From contig JAHDBV010000011.1 of the NCBI GenBank assembly GCA_020630195.1, forward strand, positions 1 through 54,559: DNA of 54,559 nucleotides, written 5' to 3'. Shown here in pieces: positions 23,867-32,953 of the stretch. Under the pieces are notes generated by a model. It was given only the letters and a program-made list of their open reading frames with translations. It searched no databases and had not been told where the DNA came from. The DNA comes from Acidimicrobiales bacterium. GTDB lineage: Bacteria > Actinomycetota > Acidimicrobiia > Acidimicrobiales > SZUA-35. A program made the translations under genes and the position numbers. Each line of letters opens with the position of its first letter. Within the stretch, counting starts at the first letter, position 1.

Positions 23867-24975
23867 TGCACCCGTCCCGTCCCGCCCGTCTCCGACGCGC
23901 GCTCACCGTGCTGACCGTCGCCGCCGCCGTGGCCGCCGGGTGTTCGAACTCGGGCGACTCGGTGTCGCTCGAGGCGACGACGACCACCGCCGAACCGGCC
24001 ACGACCACCACCGAGGCGCCGGCCACGACCACCACCGAGGCCGAAGCCGAGGAGACCACCACCACGACGGTGGCCGCGGGTCCGCGATTCCCGTTGAGCG
24101 GCGTCGAGCGGGTCGACGGCGACGAGGCGGCCGCCGGCCGTCCGGCGCTGATGGTGAAGATCGACAACCACCCGAGCGCCCGGCCCCAGATCGGGATCGA
24201 TCAGGCCGACATCGTCTTCGAGTACCGGGCGGAGGGGGTCACCCGCTTCGCCGCCGTGTTCCACTCGAACTCACCGGAGATCGTCGGACCGGTCCGCTCG
24301 TCCCGCACCGCCGACTTCGATCTCCTGCGCGGCTTGAACACGCCGCTCTACGCCTCGTCGGGGGCGAACGACAACGTGGCCGCCGGGCTGCGGAGCCTGC
24401 CGATCTACTCGGTGACCGCCATGAGCGAGTCGGTCTACTTCCGCGACGGTTCCCGATCGGCTCCCCACAACCTCTACGCCCGGACCGACGACCTGTTCGG
24501 TCTCGCCCCGGACGACGCCGAGGCACCGTTCGCGTGGTTCCAGTACCGCAACGACGGCGAGAGCCTCCGACCCACGGCGGTGCGGGCCAACGGTGCGGTG
24601 ACGATCCGCTACCGGGACGCTCCGCTCGTCACCCACACCTGGGACGCCGGCCTCGGCGGCTGGGCTCGCACGCAGGACGGCCAGCCGCACACCACCGCCG
24701 ACGGTGCCCAGCTGGCGCCGGCCAACGTCGTGATCATGACCACCACCTACGTGCGTTCGTCGGCCGATGCGAACTCGCCGGAGGTCGTGTCGGTCGGCAG
24801 CGGCCCGCTGGCCGTGCTGACCGATGGTCACATCATCTCGGGGACCTGGCAGCGCCTCGCCGCCGACCAGCCGCCGATCCTGACCGATCTCGACGGTGAC
24901 GAGATCCGCCTCGTGCCGGGCCCGACCTGGGTGCTCTGGCCGGAGGACGGCAACCTCACGCTGCCGAGCAGCTGA
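23866..24975 (+). CDS. DUF3048 (YerB-like) lipoprotein
   Basis: Predicted membrane-anchored lipoprotein of 369 residues. The signal sequence ends in the lipobox VAAGC. A Thr/Glu/Ala/Pro low-complexity linker (about 28-70) spaces the domain from the membrane. The rest fits DUF3048: [58 protein letters not shown], and a C-terminal [11 protein letters not shown]. The biochemical role is not established; YerB-type proteins are linked to the cell envelope. The ATG overlaps the stop of the M48-like gene, so the pair is probably made together at the membrane. Confidence 0.85.
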   Translation: MHPSRPARLRRALTVLTVAAAVAAGCSNSGDSVSLEATTTTAEPATTTTEAPATTTTEAEAEETTTTTVAAGPRFPLSGVERVDGDEAAAGRPALMVKIDNHPSARPQIGIDQADIVFEYRAEGVTRFAAVFHSNSPEIVGPVRSSRTADFDLLRGLNTPLYASSGANDNVAAGLRSLPIYSVTAMSESVYFRDGSRSAPHNLYARTDDLFGLAPDDAEAPFAWFQYRNDGESLRPTAVRANGAVTIRYRDAPLVTHTWDAGLGGWARTQDGQPHTTADGAQLAPANVVIMTTTYVRSSADANSPEVVSVGSGPLAVLTDGHIISGTWQRLAADQPPILTDLDGDEIRLVPGPTWVLWPEDGNLTLPSS

Positions 24976-24994
24976 GGCATCGCTCGGGCTGCTC
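24966..24994 (+). terminator. Hairpin at the end of the DUF3048 gene
   Basis: GAGCAGC (24966-24972) pairs with GCTGCTC (24988-24994). The stem begins in the last codons and the loop includes the stop; no U-run follows. Confidence 0.45.
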
Positions 24995-25059
24995 CCACGT
25001 TCCGGGATCCGCAGGCCAACCACGCGAAATCGACCCGTCACCGATCCGGTGCGGGCTTC

Positions 25060-25065
25060 TACACT
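25060..25065 (+). promoter_or_regulatory. -10 element (TACACT) of pdxS
   Basis: TACACT ends 7 nt before the ATG at 25073; the same hexamer precedes thrS. Confidence 0.6.
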
Positions 25066-25072
25066 CGCGCTC

Positions 25073-25975
25073 ATGACCGATTCGCAGTCCGCCGCTCCCT
25101 CGTCCACCGGCACCGTCCGGGTCAAGCGTGGCCTCGCCGAGATGTTGAAGGGCGGCGTCATCATGGACGTCGTCAACCCCGAGCAGGCGAAGGTCGCCGA
25201 GGACGCCGGCGCCGTCGCGGTGATGGCCCTCGAGCGTGTGCCCGCCGACATCCGCGCCGACGGTGGCGTGGCCCGCATGAGCGATCCCGAGATGATCGAG
25301 GGCATCCAGTCGGTCTGCACCATTCCCGTGATGGCCAAGGCCCGGATCGGTCACTTCGTCGAGGCCCAGATCCTCGAGGCGCTCGGCGTCGACTACATCG
25401 ACGAGTCCGAGGTGCTGACCCCGGCCGACGAGACCCACCACATCGACAAGTTCGCCTACACGGTCCCGTTCGTGTGCGGCGCCACCAACCTCGGTGAGGC
25501 GCTCCGCCGCATCTCCGAGGGTGCCTGCATGATCCGCTCCAAGGGCGAGGCCGGCACCGGCAACGTGGTCGAGGCCGTGCGCCACCTGCGCAACATCCTC
25601 GGCGACATCCGCAAGATCACGCAGGCCGACGAGGCCGAGCTGTTCGAGTGGGCCAAGCAGCTCCGTGCGCCGCTGCCGCTCATCCAGGAGATCGCCGAGA
25701 CCGGCAAGCTCCAGGTGCCGCTGTTCTGCGCCGGTGGTCTCGCGACCCCGGCGGATGCCGCACTCGCCATGCAGCTCGGTGCCGAGGCCGTCTTCGTCGG
25801 CTCCGGCATCTTCAAGTCGGACGACCCCGCCCCCCGGGCCAAGGCCATCGTCGAGGCGACCACGAACTACAACGACCCGGCCATCCTCGCCAAGGTCTCC
25901 CGTGGCCTCGGCGCCCCGATGACCGGCATCGGCATGGACGAGATCAACGTCGCCTTCGCCGACCGCGGTTGGTGA
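25073..25975 (+). CDS. pdxS: Pyridoxal 5'-phosphate synthase, lyase subunit
   Basis: Makes PLP from ribose 5-phosphate, glyceraldehyde 3-phosphate and ammonia supplied by PdxT. The 300-residue TIM-barrel protein has [101 protein letters not shown] and [19 protein letters not shown], all near-invariant in PdxS. The first 16 residues ([16 protein letters not shown]) are a variable extension. The ATG follows TACACT. pdxT starts 28 bp downstream. Confidence 0.97.
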   Translation: MTDSQSAAPSSTGTVRVKRGLAEMLKGGVIMDVVNPEQAKVAEDAGAVAVMALERVPADIRADGGVARMSDPEMIEGIQSVCTIPVMAKARIGHFVEAQILEALGVDYIDESEVLTPADETHHIDKFAYTVPFVCGATNLGEALRRISEGACMIRSKGEAGTGNVVEAVRHLRNILGDIRKITQADEAELFEWAKQLRAPLPLIQEIAETGKLQVPLFCAGGLATPADAALAMQLGAEAVFVGSGIFKSDDPAPRAKAIVEATTNYNDPAILAKVSRGLGAPMTGIGMDEINVAFADRGW

Positions 25976-26003
25976 TCCGCCCCCACACCCGGAGCACGTC
26001 GTG

Positions 26004-26582
26004 ATGATCGGTGTCCTGGCTCTCCAGGGCGGCTTCGCCGTGCACGTCGAGGCGATCGAAGCCTGCGGGTTCGACGCGATCGAGGTGCGGACCCCGGCCC
26101 AGCTCGCCGAGGTCGATGCGCTCGTCATGCCGGGCGGTGAGTCGACGACCATGTGGAAGTTGCTCGCGTTCCAGGAACTCGAGGGGCCGCTCCGTGAGCG
26201 CCTCGAGGCCGGGATGCCGGTCTTCGGCACGTGCGCGGGAATGATCCTGCTTTCGGCGTCGATCTCCGACGGTCGCGCCGACCAGTCATCGTTCGCCTCG
26301 ATCGATCTCGACGTGCGCCGCAACGGTTACGGGCGCCAGGTCGACTCGTTCGAGGCCGACCTCCCGATCGCCGCACTCGACGAGCCCTACCGGGCCGTGT
26401 TCATCCGTGCCCCGGTCATCGAGCGACTGGGCGACGGCGTGGAGGTGCTCGCTTCGGTCGACGGGACGCCGGTGTTGGTCCGCCAGGGCCCGGTGCTCGC
26501 GGCGTCGTTCCACCCGGAGCTGACCCCCGACACCCGACTGCACCGGTGGTGGCTCACCGAGATCGTCGGAGCCAGCTCGTAG
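26004..26582 (+). CDS. pdxT: Pyridoxal 5'-phosphate synthase, glutaminase subunit
   Basis: Hydrolyses glutamine and channels ammonia to PdxS. The 192-residue class I amidotransferase has IGVLALQGGFAVHV, the oxyanion-site MPGGESTTMWKL, the nucleophile in GTCAGMILL, and the catalytic His-Glu in FHPELTPD. I preferred the ATG at 26004, 9 nt after GGAG; a GTG immediately before it would add one residue. The TAG stop merges with the TAGACT -10 upstream of yebC. Confidence 0.95.
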   Translation: MIGVLALQGGFAVHVEAIEACGFDAIEVRTPAQLAEVDALVMPGGESTTMWKLLAFQELEGPLRERLEAGMPVFGTCAGMILLSASISDGRADQSSFASIDLDVRRNGYGRQVDSFEADLPIAALDEPYRAVFIRAPVIERLGDGVEVLASVDGTPVLVRQGPVLAASFHPELTPDTRLHRWWLTEIVGASS

Positions 26583-26585
26583 ACT
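26580..26585 (+). promoter_or_regulatory. -10 element (TAGACT) overlapping the pdxT stop codon
   Basis: The TAG stop at 26580-26582 continues as TAGACT. A transcript from here would carry a leader of about 50 nt and use the GAGGAG site at 26634-26639 for yebC. Confidence 0.5.
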
Positions 26586-26644
26586 CGGCCGGCCGGTGCA
26601 GCGACGCCGGCATGTGAATCGATCGAGTGAGCCGAGGAGCCAGC

Positions 26645-27388
26645 GTGTCCGGGCATTCCAAATGGGCGACCATCAAGCACAAGAAGGGTGCCGCCGACGC
26701 GAAGCGCGGCAAGCTCTTCGCCAAGCTCATCAAGCAGGTCGAGGTCGCGGCCCGTCAGGGCGGCGGCGACCCGGAGTCGAATCCGACGCTGCGCACGATG
26801 TTCCAGAAGGCCCGGGACAACTCGGTGCCGCTCGACACGATCGAACGGGCCGTCAAGCGGGGAACCGGCGAGCTCGAAGGTGTCAACTACGAGCCCATCA
26901 CCTACGAGGGGTATGCCCCCGGGGGAGTGGCGCTGTTCATCGAGACGCTGTCGGACAACCGCAACCGGACCGGCTCGGAGATCCGGTCGCTGCTGTCGAA
27001 GAACGGCGGCTCGATGGCCGAGCCGGGCGCGGTGTCGTGGCAGTTCGAGCGTAAAGGTGTGGTGAAGGTCGAGCGTTCGGCCGACGAGGACGAGGTGATG
27101 ATGGTGGGCCTCGACCACGGCGCCGAGGACGTCCAGGACCTGGGCGAGCTCTGGCAGGTCACCTGCGAGGCGACCGACGTGATGTCACTGCGTGCGGCGC
27201 TCGAAGACGCCGGACTCCCGGTCACCGAGTCGGACGTGACGTTCCTGCCGACCAACATGGTGCCGGTGTCGGATCAGTCGGGTGTCGACTCGGTGATGCG
27301 TCTGATCGATCTCCTCGACGACCACGAGGACGTCCAGGACATCCATTCCAACATCGACATCCCCGACGAGCTGTTCGCCGAGAGCTGA
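26645..27388 (+). CDS. yebC: YebC/PmpR family protein
   Basis: A 247-residue protein of the YebC/TACO1 family, described as transcriptional regulators and as factors that help translation through difficult (proline-rich) stretches. It begins SGHSKWATIKHKKGAADAKR and contains TMFQKARDNSVPLDTIERAV, NYEPITYEGYAPGGVALFIE and DNRNRTGSEIRSLLSKNGGS, all family hallmarks. The start is the GTG 5 nt after GAGGAG. The position upstream of ruvCAB is the usual one in actinobacteria and many other bacteria, although here an ABC exporter is inserted between them. Confidence 0.96.
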   Translation: MSGHSKWATIKHKKGAADAKRGKLFAKLIKQVEVAARQGGGDPESNPTLRTMFQKARDNSVPLDTIERAVKRGTGELEGVNYEPITYEGYAPGGVALFIETLSDNRNRTGSEIRSLLSKNGGSMAEPGAVSWQFERKGVVKVERSADEDEVMMVGLDHGAEDVQDLGELWQVTCEATDVMSLRAALEDAGLPVTESDVTFLPTNMVPVSDQSGVDSVMRLIDLLDDHEDVQDIHSNIDIPDELFAES

Positions 27389-27391
27389 GGC

Positions 27392-28228
27392 TCAGGCGCC
27401 CGCCGCGAGGCCGAGGAGGCGGGACCGGTCCACCGACCGCAGGCCCCGGCTCAGGCTGAACCCGGCCACGACCCAGGCGACCGCACCGACGATGATCGGC
27501 ATGGCGCCGGCGCCGAAGAGCACGCCGGTGGCCTGGGAGTAGGCGATCATGATCAGCGGCAGTGAGATCAGGCCGGAGGCCTGCTGGGCCGCCGCGGTCG
27601 ACGACACCTTGGCCGACAGCCGCAGCACGAGCGACAGGCAGATCGCCAGGAACGGCGGCAGCACCCAAAGGATCATGAGCCACCACTGCGGGGTGGGGAA
27701 GAACCAGTAGCCGATCTCGTTCCCGACCGTCAGGTTGACGATGAGGGAGTAGGCGGTGAAGCCGATGATGACGGTCACGTAGCCGGGCAGCAACGAAGCG
27801 ATGAGCTTGCCGAGGTAGATCTCGCGCACGCCGGCGGGGGAGTGGGCGAGGAACTCACCGGTGCCCCGCTCGCGCTCGCCGACGATCGTCGCGGCACCGA
27901 CGGCGGTGGAGATCGTGAGTGGGACGACGACCGCCACGGGGGCGAACAGGAACACCGCGAGGGCGTAGCCGGTGCGGCCTTCGGGGGTGTCGCCCTGGAT
28001 CTGGTCCTGGGCCGAGGCGGGCAGCACCTCGAGGGTCTGGGAGACCTGCGCGACGACGTCGTTCGCGCCGATCGTCGTGATGGAGAGCAGCAGGATCAGC
28101 GGGATCACCACGAAGAAGAAGCCGCCGAGCAGCGACATCGGGATCCAGAAGTCGCGAGCCTGGATGAGCTGCTTGAGGTCGGTGCGGGCGACGGTGCGGA
28201 CCCGGCCCCAGTCGATGTTGGAGAGCAT
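27392..28228 (-). CDS. ABC-2 type transporter permease
   Basis: Membrane subunit of an ABC exporter, 278 residues with about six helices. Segments include GGFFFVVIPLILLLSITTIG, VFLFAPVAVVVPLTISTAVG, IASLLPGYVTVIIGFTAYSLIV, WWLMILWVLPPFLAICLSLVL and IIVGAVAWVVAGFSLS. The cytoplasmic GERERGTGEFLAHSPAGVREIYLGKLIAS resembles the ABC-2 coupling region. It starts 17 bp after the ATPase gene on the same strand. The N-terminus faces the cytoplasm (RVRTVARTDLKQLIQARDFW). The substrate is unknown. It converges on yebC with a 3-bp gap. Confidence 0.87.
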   Translation of the reverse strand: MLSNIDWGRVRTVARTDLKQLIQARDFWIPMSLLGGFFFVVIPLILLLSITTIGANDVVAQVSQTLEVLPASAQDQIQGDTPEGRTGYALAVFLFAPVAVVVPLTISTAVGAATIVGERERGTGEFLAHSPAGVREIYLGKLIASLLPGYVTVIIGFTAYSLIVNLTVGNEIGYWFFPTPQWWLMILWVLPPFLAICLSLVLRLSAKVSSTAAAQQASGLISLPLIMIAYSQATGVLFGAGAMPIIVGAVAWVVAGFSLSRGLRSVDRSRLLGLAAGA

Positions 28229-28245
28229 CGGTGTGTCCTTCCGGC

Positions 28246-29349
28246 TCAGCGGGCCATCTCGGCCACGCGGGACCGGCGGGCCCGCGCCGAGGGCGAGGTG
28301 TCGGTGGCCACGAGTGGTGGTGGGCTGTGGGTGCCGTCGGCCGGATCGGCCGGGTTGCCCCGGGTCCGTCGGACGGCGAAGTAGAGATCCTCGAGCGTCG
28401 GGTCGAACGGCACGACCGAGGCCACGGGCACACCGGCGTTGACGAGCCGGGCCACGAGGGCCGGGACCCGCTCGGGGCGGTCGATCTCGACGGTGGCGGT
28501 GGCGAGCGGTGCGCCGCGGTGGTCGACGAGGGACGCACCTTCGTCGGTGGTGGCGTCGGCAGGTCCGGCGACCTCGACCTCCACCACACCGTCAGCCTCG
28601 GCGAGGGCGGCGAGCGCCGTGCCGTCGGGCGAGGCGATCCGGACGGTGGGGGTCGGCCAGTACTGGCGGGCCAGATCGGCCGGTGCACCCCACACGAGGG
28701 AGGTGCCGTGTTCCATGACGACCACCTGGTCGGCGAGCCCCTCGGCCTCGAGGAGCAGGTGGGTGCACATGAGGACGGTGCGGCCCTCGTCGGTCATCGA
28801 CCGGATCATCTCGAGCACGGCCACGGCCGACTCGGGATCGAGTCCGGACGTCGGCTCGTCGAGCAACAACAGATCGGGTCCGTGGAGCACGGAGCGGGCG
28901 AGTGCGAGCCGGGTCTTCATGCCCGTCGAGTAGCCGCCGACCATCTGGTCCATGGCGGCCTCGATGCCGAACCGGCTGGCGGCGTCGTGGATGCGTTCGT
29001 CGACCTCGGCGCCGCGGCCCATGCCGTAGAGCTCGGCGGCGTATCGCAGGTTGTCCCAGCCGTCGAGGCGGTCGTAGAGCGAGGGTTTGGCCGACACGAC
29101 ACCGCAGCGACTCCGCACCGAGAGACCCTCGGGGCCGCTCGGATCGACGCCGAACACCTCGACGGAACCGTCGTCGGGGCCGAGGGCGCCGGTGATCATC
29201 CGGATCGCCGTCGTCTTGCCCGCGCCATTCGGGCCCAGGAGCACCGTGATCGCCCCCGTCGGGACCTCGATGGTGAGGTCGGTGAGCGCATGGACGTCGC
29301 CGAAGCGGCGACTGACGCGGCGAACGGCAACGGTGAGGTCGGCAGTCAT
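28246..29349 (-). CDS. ABC transporter ATP-binding protein
   Basis: ATPase partner of the permease, 367 residues. It has Walker A LLGPNGAGKTTAIRM, the Q-loop region around CGVVSAKPSLYDRLDG, signature GGYSTGMKTRLALARS, Walker B LLLLDEPTSGLDPES and switch His in MCTHLLLEAEGLAD. A C-terminal domain of about 120 residues (from PTPTVRIASPDGTALA) follows the ATPase, as in several drug or lipid exporters. I chose the ATG at 29349 (MTADLTVAVRRV); one at 29361 would add four residues. No leaderless -10 is visible at this start. Divergent from ruvC. Confidence 0.92.
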   Translation of the reverse strand: MTADLTVAVRRVSRRFGDVHALTDLTIEVPTGAITVLLGPNGAGKTTAIRMITGALGPDDGSVEVFGVDPSGPEGLSVRSRCGVVSAKPSLYDRLDGWDNLRYAAELYGMGRGAEVDERIHDAASRFGIEAAMDQMVGGYSTGMKTRLALARSVLHGPDLLLLDEPTSGLDPESAVAVLEMIRSMTDEGRTVLMCTHLLLEAEGLADQVVVMEHGTSLVWGAPADLARQYWPTPTVRIASPDGTALAALAEADGVVEVEVAGPADATTDEGASLVDHRGAPLATATVEIDRPERVPALVARLVNAGVPVASVVPFDPTLEDLYFAVRRTRGNPADPADGTHSPPPLVATDTSPSARARRSRVAEMAR

Positions 29350-29451
29350 CGGTGGTGGCATCGGCGCGCTCGGAGCCCACCTGAAGCAGGTTCGCCCGCA
29401 ATCGACCGGGCCGATCCCGCCGGGGTGATCGGTGCGGCCGGGGTCGGCGGC

Positions 29452-29457
29452 TAGGTT
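29452..29457 (+). promoter_or_regulatory. -10 element (TAGGTT) of the ruvCAB operon
   Basis: TAGGTT ends 7 nt before the GTG at 29465. No LexA-type palindrome is apparent beside it. Confidence 0.6.
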
Positions 29458-29464
29458 CGTACAG

Positions 29465-29965
29465 GTGTTCGTGCTCGGTGTCGACCCCGGTCTGTCTCGC
29501 TGCGGTTTCGCCGTGGTCGAAGGGCAGCGTCGAGGGGGCCGCATGGTGTCGGCCGGGGTGATCCGGACCGACCCGAAGCAACCGACCGTCGATCGTCTCG
29601 TGGAGATCCAGGCCGAGATCGGTGATCTGCTCGACGAGTTCCGGCCCGATGCCGTCGCGGTCGAGCGGATCTTCGTGCAGCACAACCTGCAGTCGGCGAT
29701 CCGGGTCGCCCAGGTGTCCGGCATCGTGCTCGCCGAGGCGGGCCGGCGGGGATGTGCGGTCTCGATGTACTCGCCGAACGAGATGAAGGCGTCGATCACG
29801 GGCGACGGGCGGGCCGACAAGACCCAGGTCGGCTTCATGATCACCCAATTGCTCGGTTTGTCCGCCATGCCGTCACCGGCCGACGCGGCCGATGCCGCGG
29901 GTCTGGCCCTCTGTCATCTGGCCCACAGTGGTGGAGCCGCCCGCCTCGCGAGGAGTGTGCGTTGA
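29465..29965 (+). CDS. ruvC: Crossover junction endodeoxyribonuclease RuvC
   Basis: Cuts Holliday junctions after RuvAB-driven branch migration. The 166-residue nuclease has LGVDPGLSRCGFAVVE (first catalytic Asp), AVAVERIFVQHNLQSAIRVAQ (catalytic Glu), YSPNEMKASITGDGRADKTQV and the C-terminal acidic pair in SPADAADAAGLALCH. The GTG at 29465 is fixed by TAGGTT 7 nt upstream and gives the usual MxVLGVDPG start. The stop overlaps the TTG start of ruvA. Confidence 0.96.
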   Translation: MFVLGVDPGLSRCGFAVVEGQRRGGRMVSAGVIRTDPKQPTVDRLVEIQAEIGDLLDEFRPDAVAVERIFVQHNLQSAIRVAQVSGIVLAEAGRRGCAVSMYSPNEMKASITGDGRADKTQVGFMITQLLGLSAMPSPADAADAAGLALCHLAHSGGAARLARSVR

Positions 29966-30582
29966 TCATCGGATCGTTGCGGGGCACGGTGTTCGACCGT
30001 GACCCCGTCGGAGAGCTGATCGTGGAGTGCGGTGGCGTGGGATACCGCGTCACCGTGACCCGCGACGTCATGTCCCGAGCTGTCGTCGGCGACGACGTGA
30101 CCCTGTGGGTCCACCACCACGTCACCGACGCCTCGCAGAAGCTCTTCGGCTTCCACAGCCGTGAAGGCCGTGATGCCTTCGAGGGGCTCCGCAAGGTGCA
30201 CGGCGTCGGCCCGGCGTTGGCGCTCGCCGTGATGGACACCCACCCGCCGGAGCGGCTCCAGCAGATCCTCGCCACGGACGACCTCGCCGCACTCTGCGAA
30301 GTGCCGGGTGTCGGCAAGAAGACGGCCCAGCGCCTGCTCGTCGAACTCCGTTCGGTGCTCGTCGTGGACGACACCGACGGTGGCGGCGGCACCCCGGCCG
30401 GCGACGCCGGTGGTGGACTGGCCGGTCGCCTCGGCGTCGAGGCCGACGTCCGGGCCGCGCTCGTCAACCTCGGCTACGGCCAGGACGAGATCCGCCTCGC
30501 ACTCGCGGCGGTGCCCGACGACCCCGACCTCGACTCCGGTGCCATGTTGAAGCAGGCGCTGCGGGCCTTGTCCGGACGCTGA
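29962..30582 (+). CDS. ruvA: Holliday junction branch migration protein RuvA
   Basis: Tetrameric junction-binding protein that loads RuvB. The 206-residue product reads [30 protein letters not shown] (OB-fold), then two helix-hairpin-helix motifs ([18 protein letters not shown] and [19 protein letters not shown]), a Gly/Asp-rich flexible linker and the C-terminal RuvB-binding three-helix domain ([21 protein letters not shown]). The start is a TTG, supported by a strong AGGAG 6 nt upstream and by the family sequence beginning at that codon. It overlaps the ruvC stop. Confidence 0.95.
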   Translation: MIIGSLRGTVFDRDPVGELIVECGGVGYRVTVTRDVMSRAVVGDDVTLWVHHHVTDASQKLFGFHSREGRDAFEGLRKVHGVGPALALAVMDTHPPERLQQILATDDLAALCEVPGVGKKTAQRLLVELRSVLVVDDTDGGGGTPAGDAGGGLAGRLGVEADVRAALVNLGYGQDEIRLALAAVPDDPDLDSGAMLKQALRALSGR

Positions 30583-30592
30583 GGAGCCGATC

Positions 30593-31657
30593 GTGCCCCG
30601 TGACGAATGGGTGGCGCCCGAACCGATGCCCGAGGAGCGGGCCGAACCGGTCGTCGACGAGGAGCAACGGCTCCGCCCCCGGACCCTCGACGACTTCGTG
30701 GGCCAGGCCGAGCTGAAAGACCGGCTCGGGATCATCCTCGACGCCGCCCGGGGCCGTGAAGAACCACCGGACCACCTGTTGTTCGCCGGTCCGCCCGGTC
30801 TCGGCAAGACGACACTCGCCGGCATCGTGGCGGCCGAGCTCGGGTCGTATCTCCATGTGACCTCCGGGCCCGCCCTCGAACGTGCCGGCGACCTGGCCTC
30901 GATGCTGACGAACCTCCAACGGGGTGACGTGTTGTTCATCGACGAGATCCACCGGCTGCCACGGGCGGTCGAGGAGATCCTGTATCCGGCCATGGAGGAC
31001 CTGCAGATCGACGTCGTGCTCGGCAAGGGTCCTTCGGCGCGGTCGATCCGGTTCGACATCGAACCGTTCACGATGGTCGGGGCCACGACCCGTGCAGGTC
31101 TCATCACGGGGCCGTTGCGCGACCGGTTCGGCTTCCCGTTCCGGCTCGACTACTACACGACCGCCGATCTCCAGGCGATCGTGAGCCGTTCCGCGGGGAT
31201 CTTCGGTGTCGAGATCACCGATGGGGGAGCGGCCGAGATCGCCGGCCGCAGCCGGGGTACGCCCCGGATCGCCATCCGGTTGCTGAAGCGGGTGCGGGAC
31301 TACGCCGAGGTGCGGGCCGACGGGATCGTGGATGTCGATGCCGCCGCCGACGGGCTCCAGATGTTCGGGATCGACCCACTCGGTCTCGACCGCGTCGACA
31401 ACCTGCTCCTCGACAACCTGTGCCGCCGGTTCGCGGGAGGGCCGGTGGGTCTCTCGACGCTCGCCATCAGCGTCGGTGAGCCGACCGACACCGTCGACGA
31501 GGTGATCGAGCCGTTCCTCATCCAGCAGGGGCTGCTGGCCAGAACCCCGCGTGGCCGGGTCGCGACCGCGGCGGCCTGGGAACACGTCGGGCTCACCCCT
31601 CCCGACAGCACGACCGACCCCGGTCCGATGCCGCTGTTCGACGAGGGCACAACCTGA
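30593..31657 (+). CDS. ruvB: Holliday junction branch migration helicase RuvB
   Basis: AAA+ motor that drives branch migration with RuvA. The 354-residue protein has [18 protein letters not shown], Walker [15 protein letters not shown], Walker [34 protein letters not shown] (sensor 1 and Arg-finger region), and a C-terminal winged helix ([41 protein letters not shown]). The GTG start lies 6 nt after GAGGAG, which itself overlaps the ruvA stop. All motifs look intact. Confidence 0.97.
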   Translation: MPRDEWVAPEPMPEERAEPVVDEEQRLRPRTLDDFVGQAELKDRLGIILDAARGREEPPDHLLFAGPPGLGKTTLAGIVAAELGSYLHVTSGPALERAGDLASMLTNLQRGDVLFIDEIHRLPRAVEEILYPAMEDLQIDVVLGKGPSARSIRFDIEPFTMVGATTRAGLITGPLRDRFGFPFRLDYYTTADLQAIVSRSAGIFGVEITDGGAAEIAGRSRGTPRIAIRLLKRVRDYAEVRADGIVDVDAAADGLQMFGIDPLGLDRVDNLLLDNLCRRFAGGPVGLSTLAISVGEPTDTVDEVIEPFLIQQGLLARTPRGRVATAAAWEHVGLTPPDSTTDPGPMPLFDEGTT

Positions 31658-31694
31658 TCGATCGATGTCGGGCGCGAGATCATCGATGGATCAG

Positions 31695-31806
31695 TTGACC
31701 CCATCGCTCGGAGCGATACCGGGTGCAATCGACGCCACGGGACGGGCCCGACCAACCGCTTCGCGTGTTTTTTCTCGTTCAGCTTGACAAGAATCGTCAA
31801 AATACT
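31695..31806 (+). promoter_or_regulatory. AT-rich, operator-like segment in the ruvB-queA gap
   Basis: Within the 269-bp gap, TTGACC (31695-31700) is followed by the perfect inverted repeat ATCGCTC-G-GAGCGAT (31703-31717). Further on, a T6 run (31768-31773) precedes TTGAC-N7-GTCAA (31784-31800), which directly abuts AATACT (31801-31806), a fair -10. The second repeat therefore fills the spacer between a weak GTTCAG -35 (31777-31782) and the -10, where a repressor or MerR-type activator could bind. The local AT richness is unlike the rest of the window. No gene starts here except a possible 6-codon ATG frame at 31815. Confidence 0.4.
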
Positions 31807-31912
31807 GAAACCTGATGACTCGGACACACGTCTGACTAGGTGGCGCAACACCCGCCGGGGGATCCTCTCCGCCTCCGACGGATCGAACGCCTTGAGCGAA
31901 CGGGTCCGGCCA

Positions 31913-31918
31913 TAGCCT
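31913..31918 (+). promoter_or_regulatory. -10 element (TAGCCT) of queA
   Basis: TAGCCT ends 8 nt before the ATG at 31927; leaderless arrangement, so no preQ1 riboswitch leader is expected. Confidence 0.6.
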
Positions 31919-31926
31919 CCCCTCTC

Positions 31927-32952
31927 ATGGCCGGACCCGAGTCGCTCGAGTTCTTCGACTATCCGCTCCCGGAGGAGCGGATCGCTCAGGTCCCGGCCGA
32001 GCCGAGGGACAGTGCCCGACTCCTCGTCGATCGCGGGCCGTCGCTGCCGCCGGTGGACGCCCTGATCCCGGCCTTGCTCGACGAGCTCGGCCCGGGCGAT
32101 GTCGTCGTGGTGAACGACACCCGGGTCCTCCCGGCGCGCCTCTCGCTGCACAAGCCGACCGGCGGAGCGGTGGAAGTGCTGCTGCTCGAGCCCGTGGGGG
32201 CGGTCGATGCCTCCGGGGCCTCGGAGTGGTTCGCGCTGGTGAAGCCGGGAAAGCGTGTGAAGGCCGGTCAGATCCTCGAAGCCGACGGCCGCCCGGTCGT
32301 CGAGGTCGTGGCCGTGGCCGACGATGGTCGTCGCCACGTGCGGCTGCTCGATCCGGCGGTGATGGACACGATCGGGGAGACCCCGCTTCCGCCCTACATC
32401 AGCCGACCCCTCGACGACGCCGAGCGGTATCAGACCGTCTATGCCGACCGTCCCGGGTCGGTGGCCGCCCCCACTGCCGGGCTCCACCTCACCGACGGGT
32501 TGATCGACGGGATCCGGGCTCGCGGCGCCGGTTTCGAGCGGGTCGAGCTCCGTGTCGGACTCGGCACCTTCCGGCCGGTCGAAGCCGAATCGATCGCCGA
32601 CCACACGATGCACGCCGAGACCTACCGGGTCGACCCGGATGCCTGGGAGCGGATCCGGGCCGCCGACCGGGTCGTCGCGGTCGGCACCACGAGTGTGCGG
32701 ACCCTCGAATCCGTCGCCGCCACGGGCCGACTCGAGGGATCGACCGAGCTCTTCATCCGGCGTGGGTTCGACTGGCAGGTCGTCGACCTGTTGTTGACGA
32801 ACTTCCACGTCCCCAAGTCGAGCCTGCTCGTCATGATCGATGCCTTCTGCGGGGACGACCGATGGCGTGGGCTCTACGCCCACGCCATCGACCACGACTA
32901 TCGCTTCCTGTCTCTCGGCGACGCCATGTTGCTCCGCCGGGGGAACGGCTGA
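31927..32952 (+). CDS. queA: S-adenosylmethionine:tRNA ribosyltransferase-isomerase
   Basis: Converts 7-aminomethyl-7-deazaguanine in tRNA to epoxyqueuosine using SAM. The 341-residue protein has FDYPLPEERIAQVPAEPRDSARLLV, GDVVVVNDTRVLPARL, VYADRPGSVAAPTAGLHLTDGLI, RVGLGTFRPVEAESIADHTMHAETY, GTTSVRTLESVA and LTNFHVPKSSLLVMIDAFCG, all QueA landmarks. The ATG at 31927 follows TAGCCT. It precedes tgt by about 5 kb in the same orientation, so both tRNA-queuosine steps are encoded here. It ends 1 bp before the stop of a convergent acyltransferase gene. Confidence 0.96.
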   Translation: MAGPESLEFFDYPLPEERIAQVPAEPRDSARLLVDRGPSLPPVDALIPALLDELGPGDVVVVNDTRVLPARLSLHKPTGGAVEVLLLEPVGAVDASGASEWFALVKPGKRVKAGQILEADGRPVVEVVAVADDGRRHVRLLDPAVMDTIGETPLPPYISRPLDDAERYQTVYADRPGSVAAPTAGLHLTDGLIDGIRARGAGFERVELRVGLGTFRPVEAESIADHTMHAETYRVDPDAWERIRAADRVVAVGTTSVRTLESVAATGRLEGSTELFIRRGFDWQVVDLLLTNFHVPKSSLLVMIDAFCGDDRWRGLYAHAIDHDYRFLSLGDAMLLRRGNG

Positions 32953-32953
32953 C

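Noticed and set aside
24006..24069. Thr/Glu/Pro-coding repeat in the lipoprotein as a mobile or regulatory repeat
   Set aside because: It is an ordinary low-complexity linker between lipobox and domain, common in surface lipoproteins.
29962..29964. TTG start of ruvA as a possible annotation error
   Set aside because: AGGAG lies 6 nt upstream and the protein family begins exactly at this codon, so the start is well supported.
31768..31773. T6 run after ruvB as an intrinsic terminator
   Set aside because: The stem before it (CGC-ttc-GCG) is only 3 bp, too weak for a confident call; recorded only as part of the AT-rich segment.
31815..31835. Six-codon frame MTRTHV as a leader peptide
   Set aside because: Too short to judge, no ribosome-binding site, and no regulated amino acid theme.
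31300..32895. Long minus-strand frame opposite ruvB and queA
   Set aside because: It covers two strongly recognised genes in antisense and shows only the composition expected of a shadow frame.
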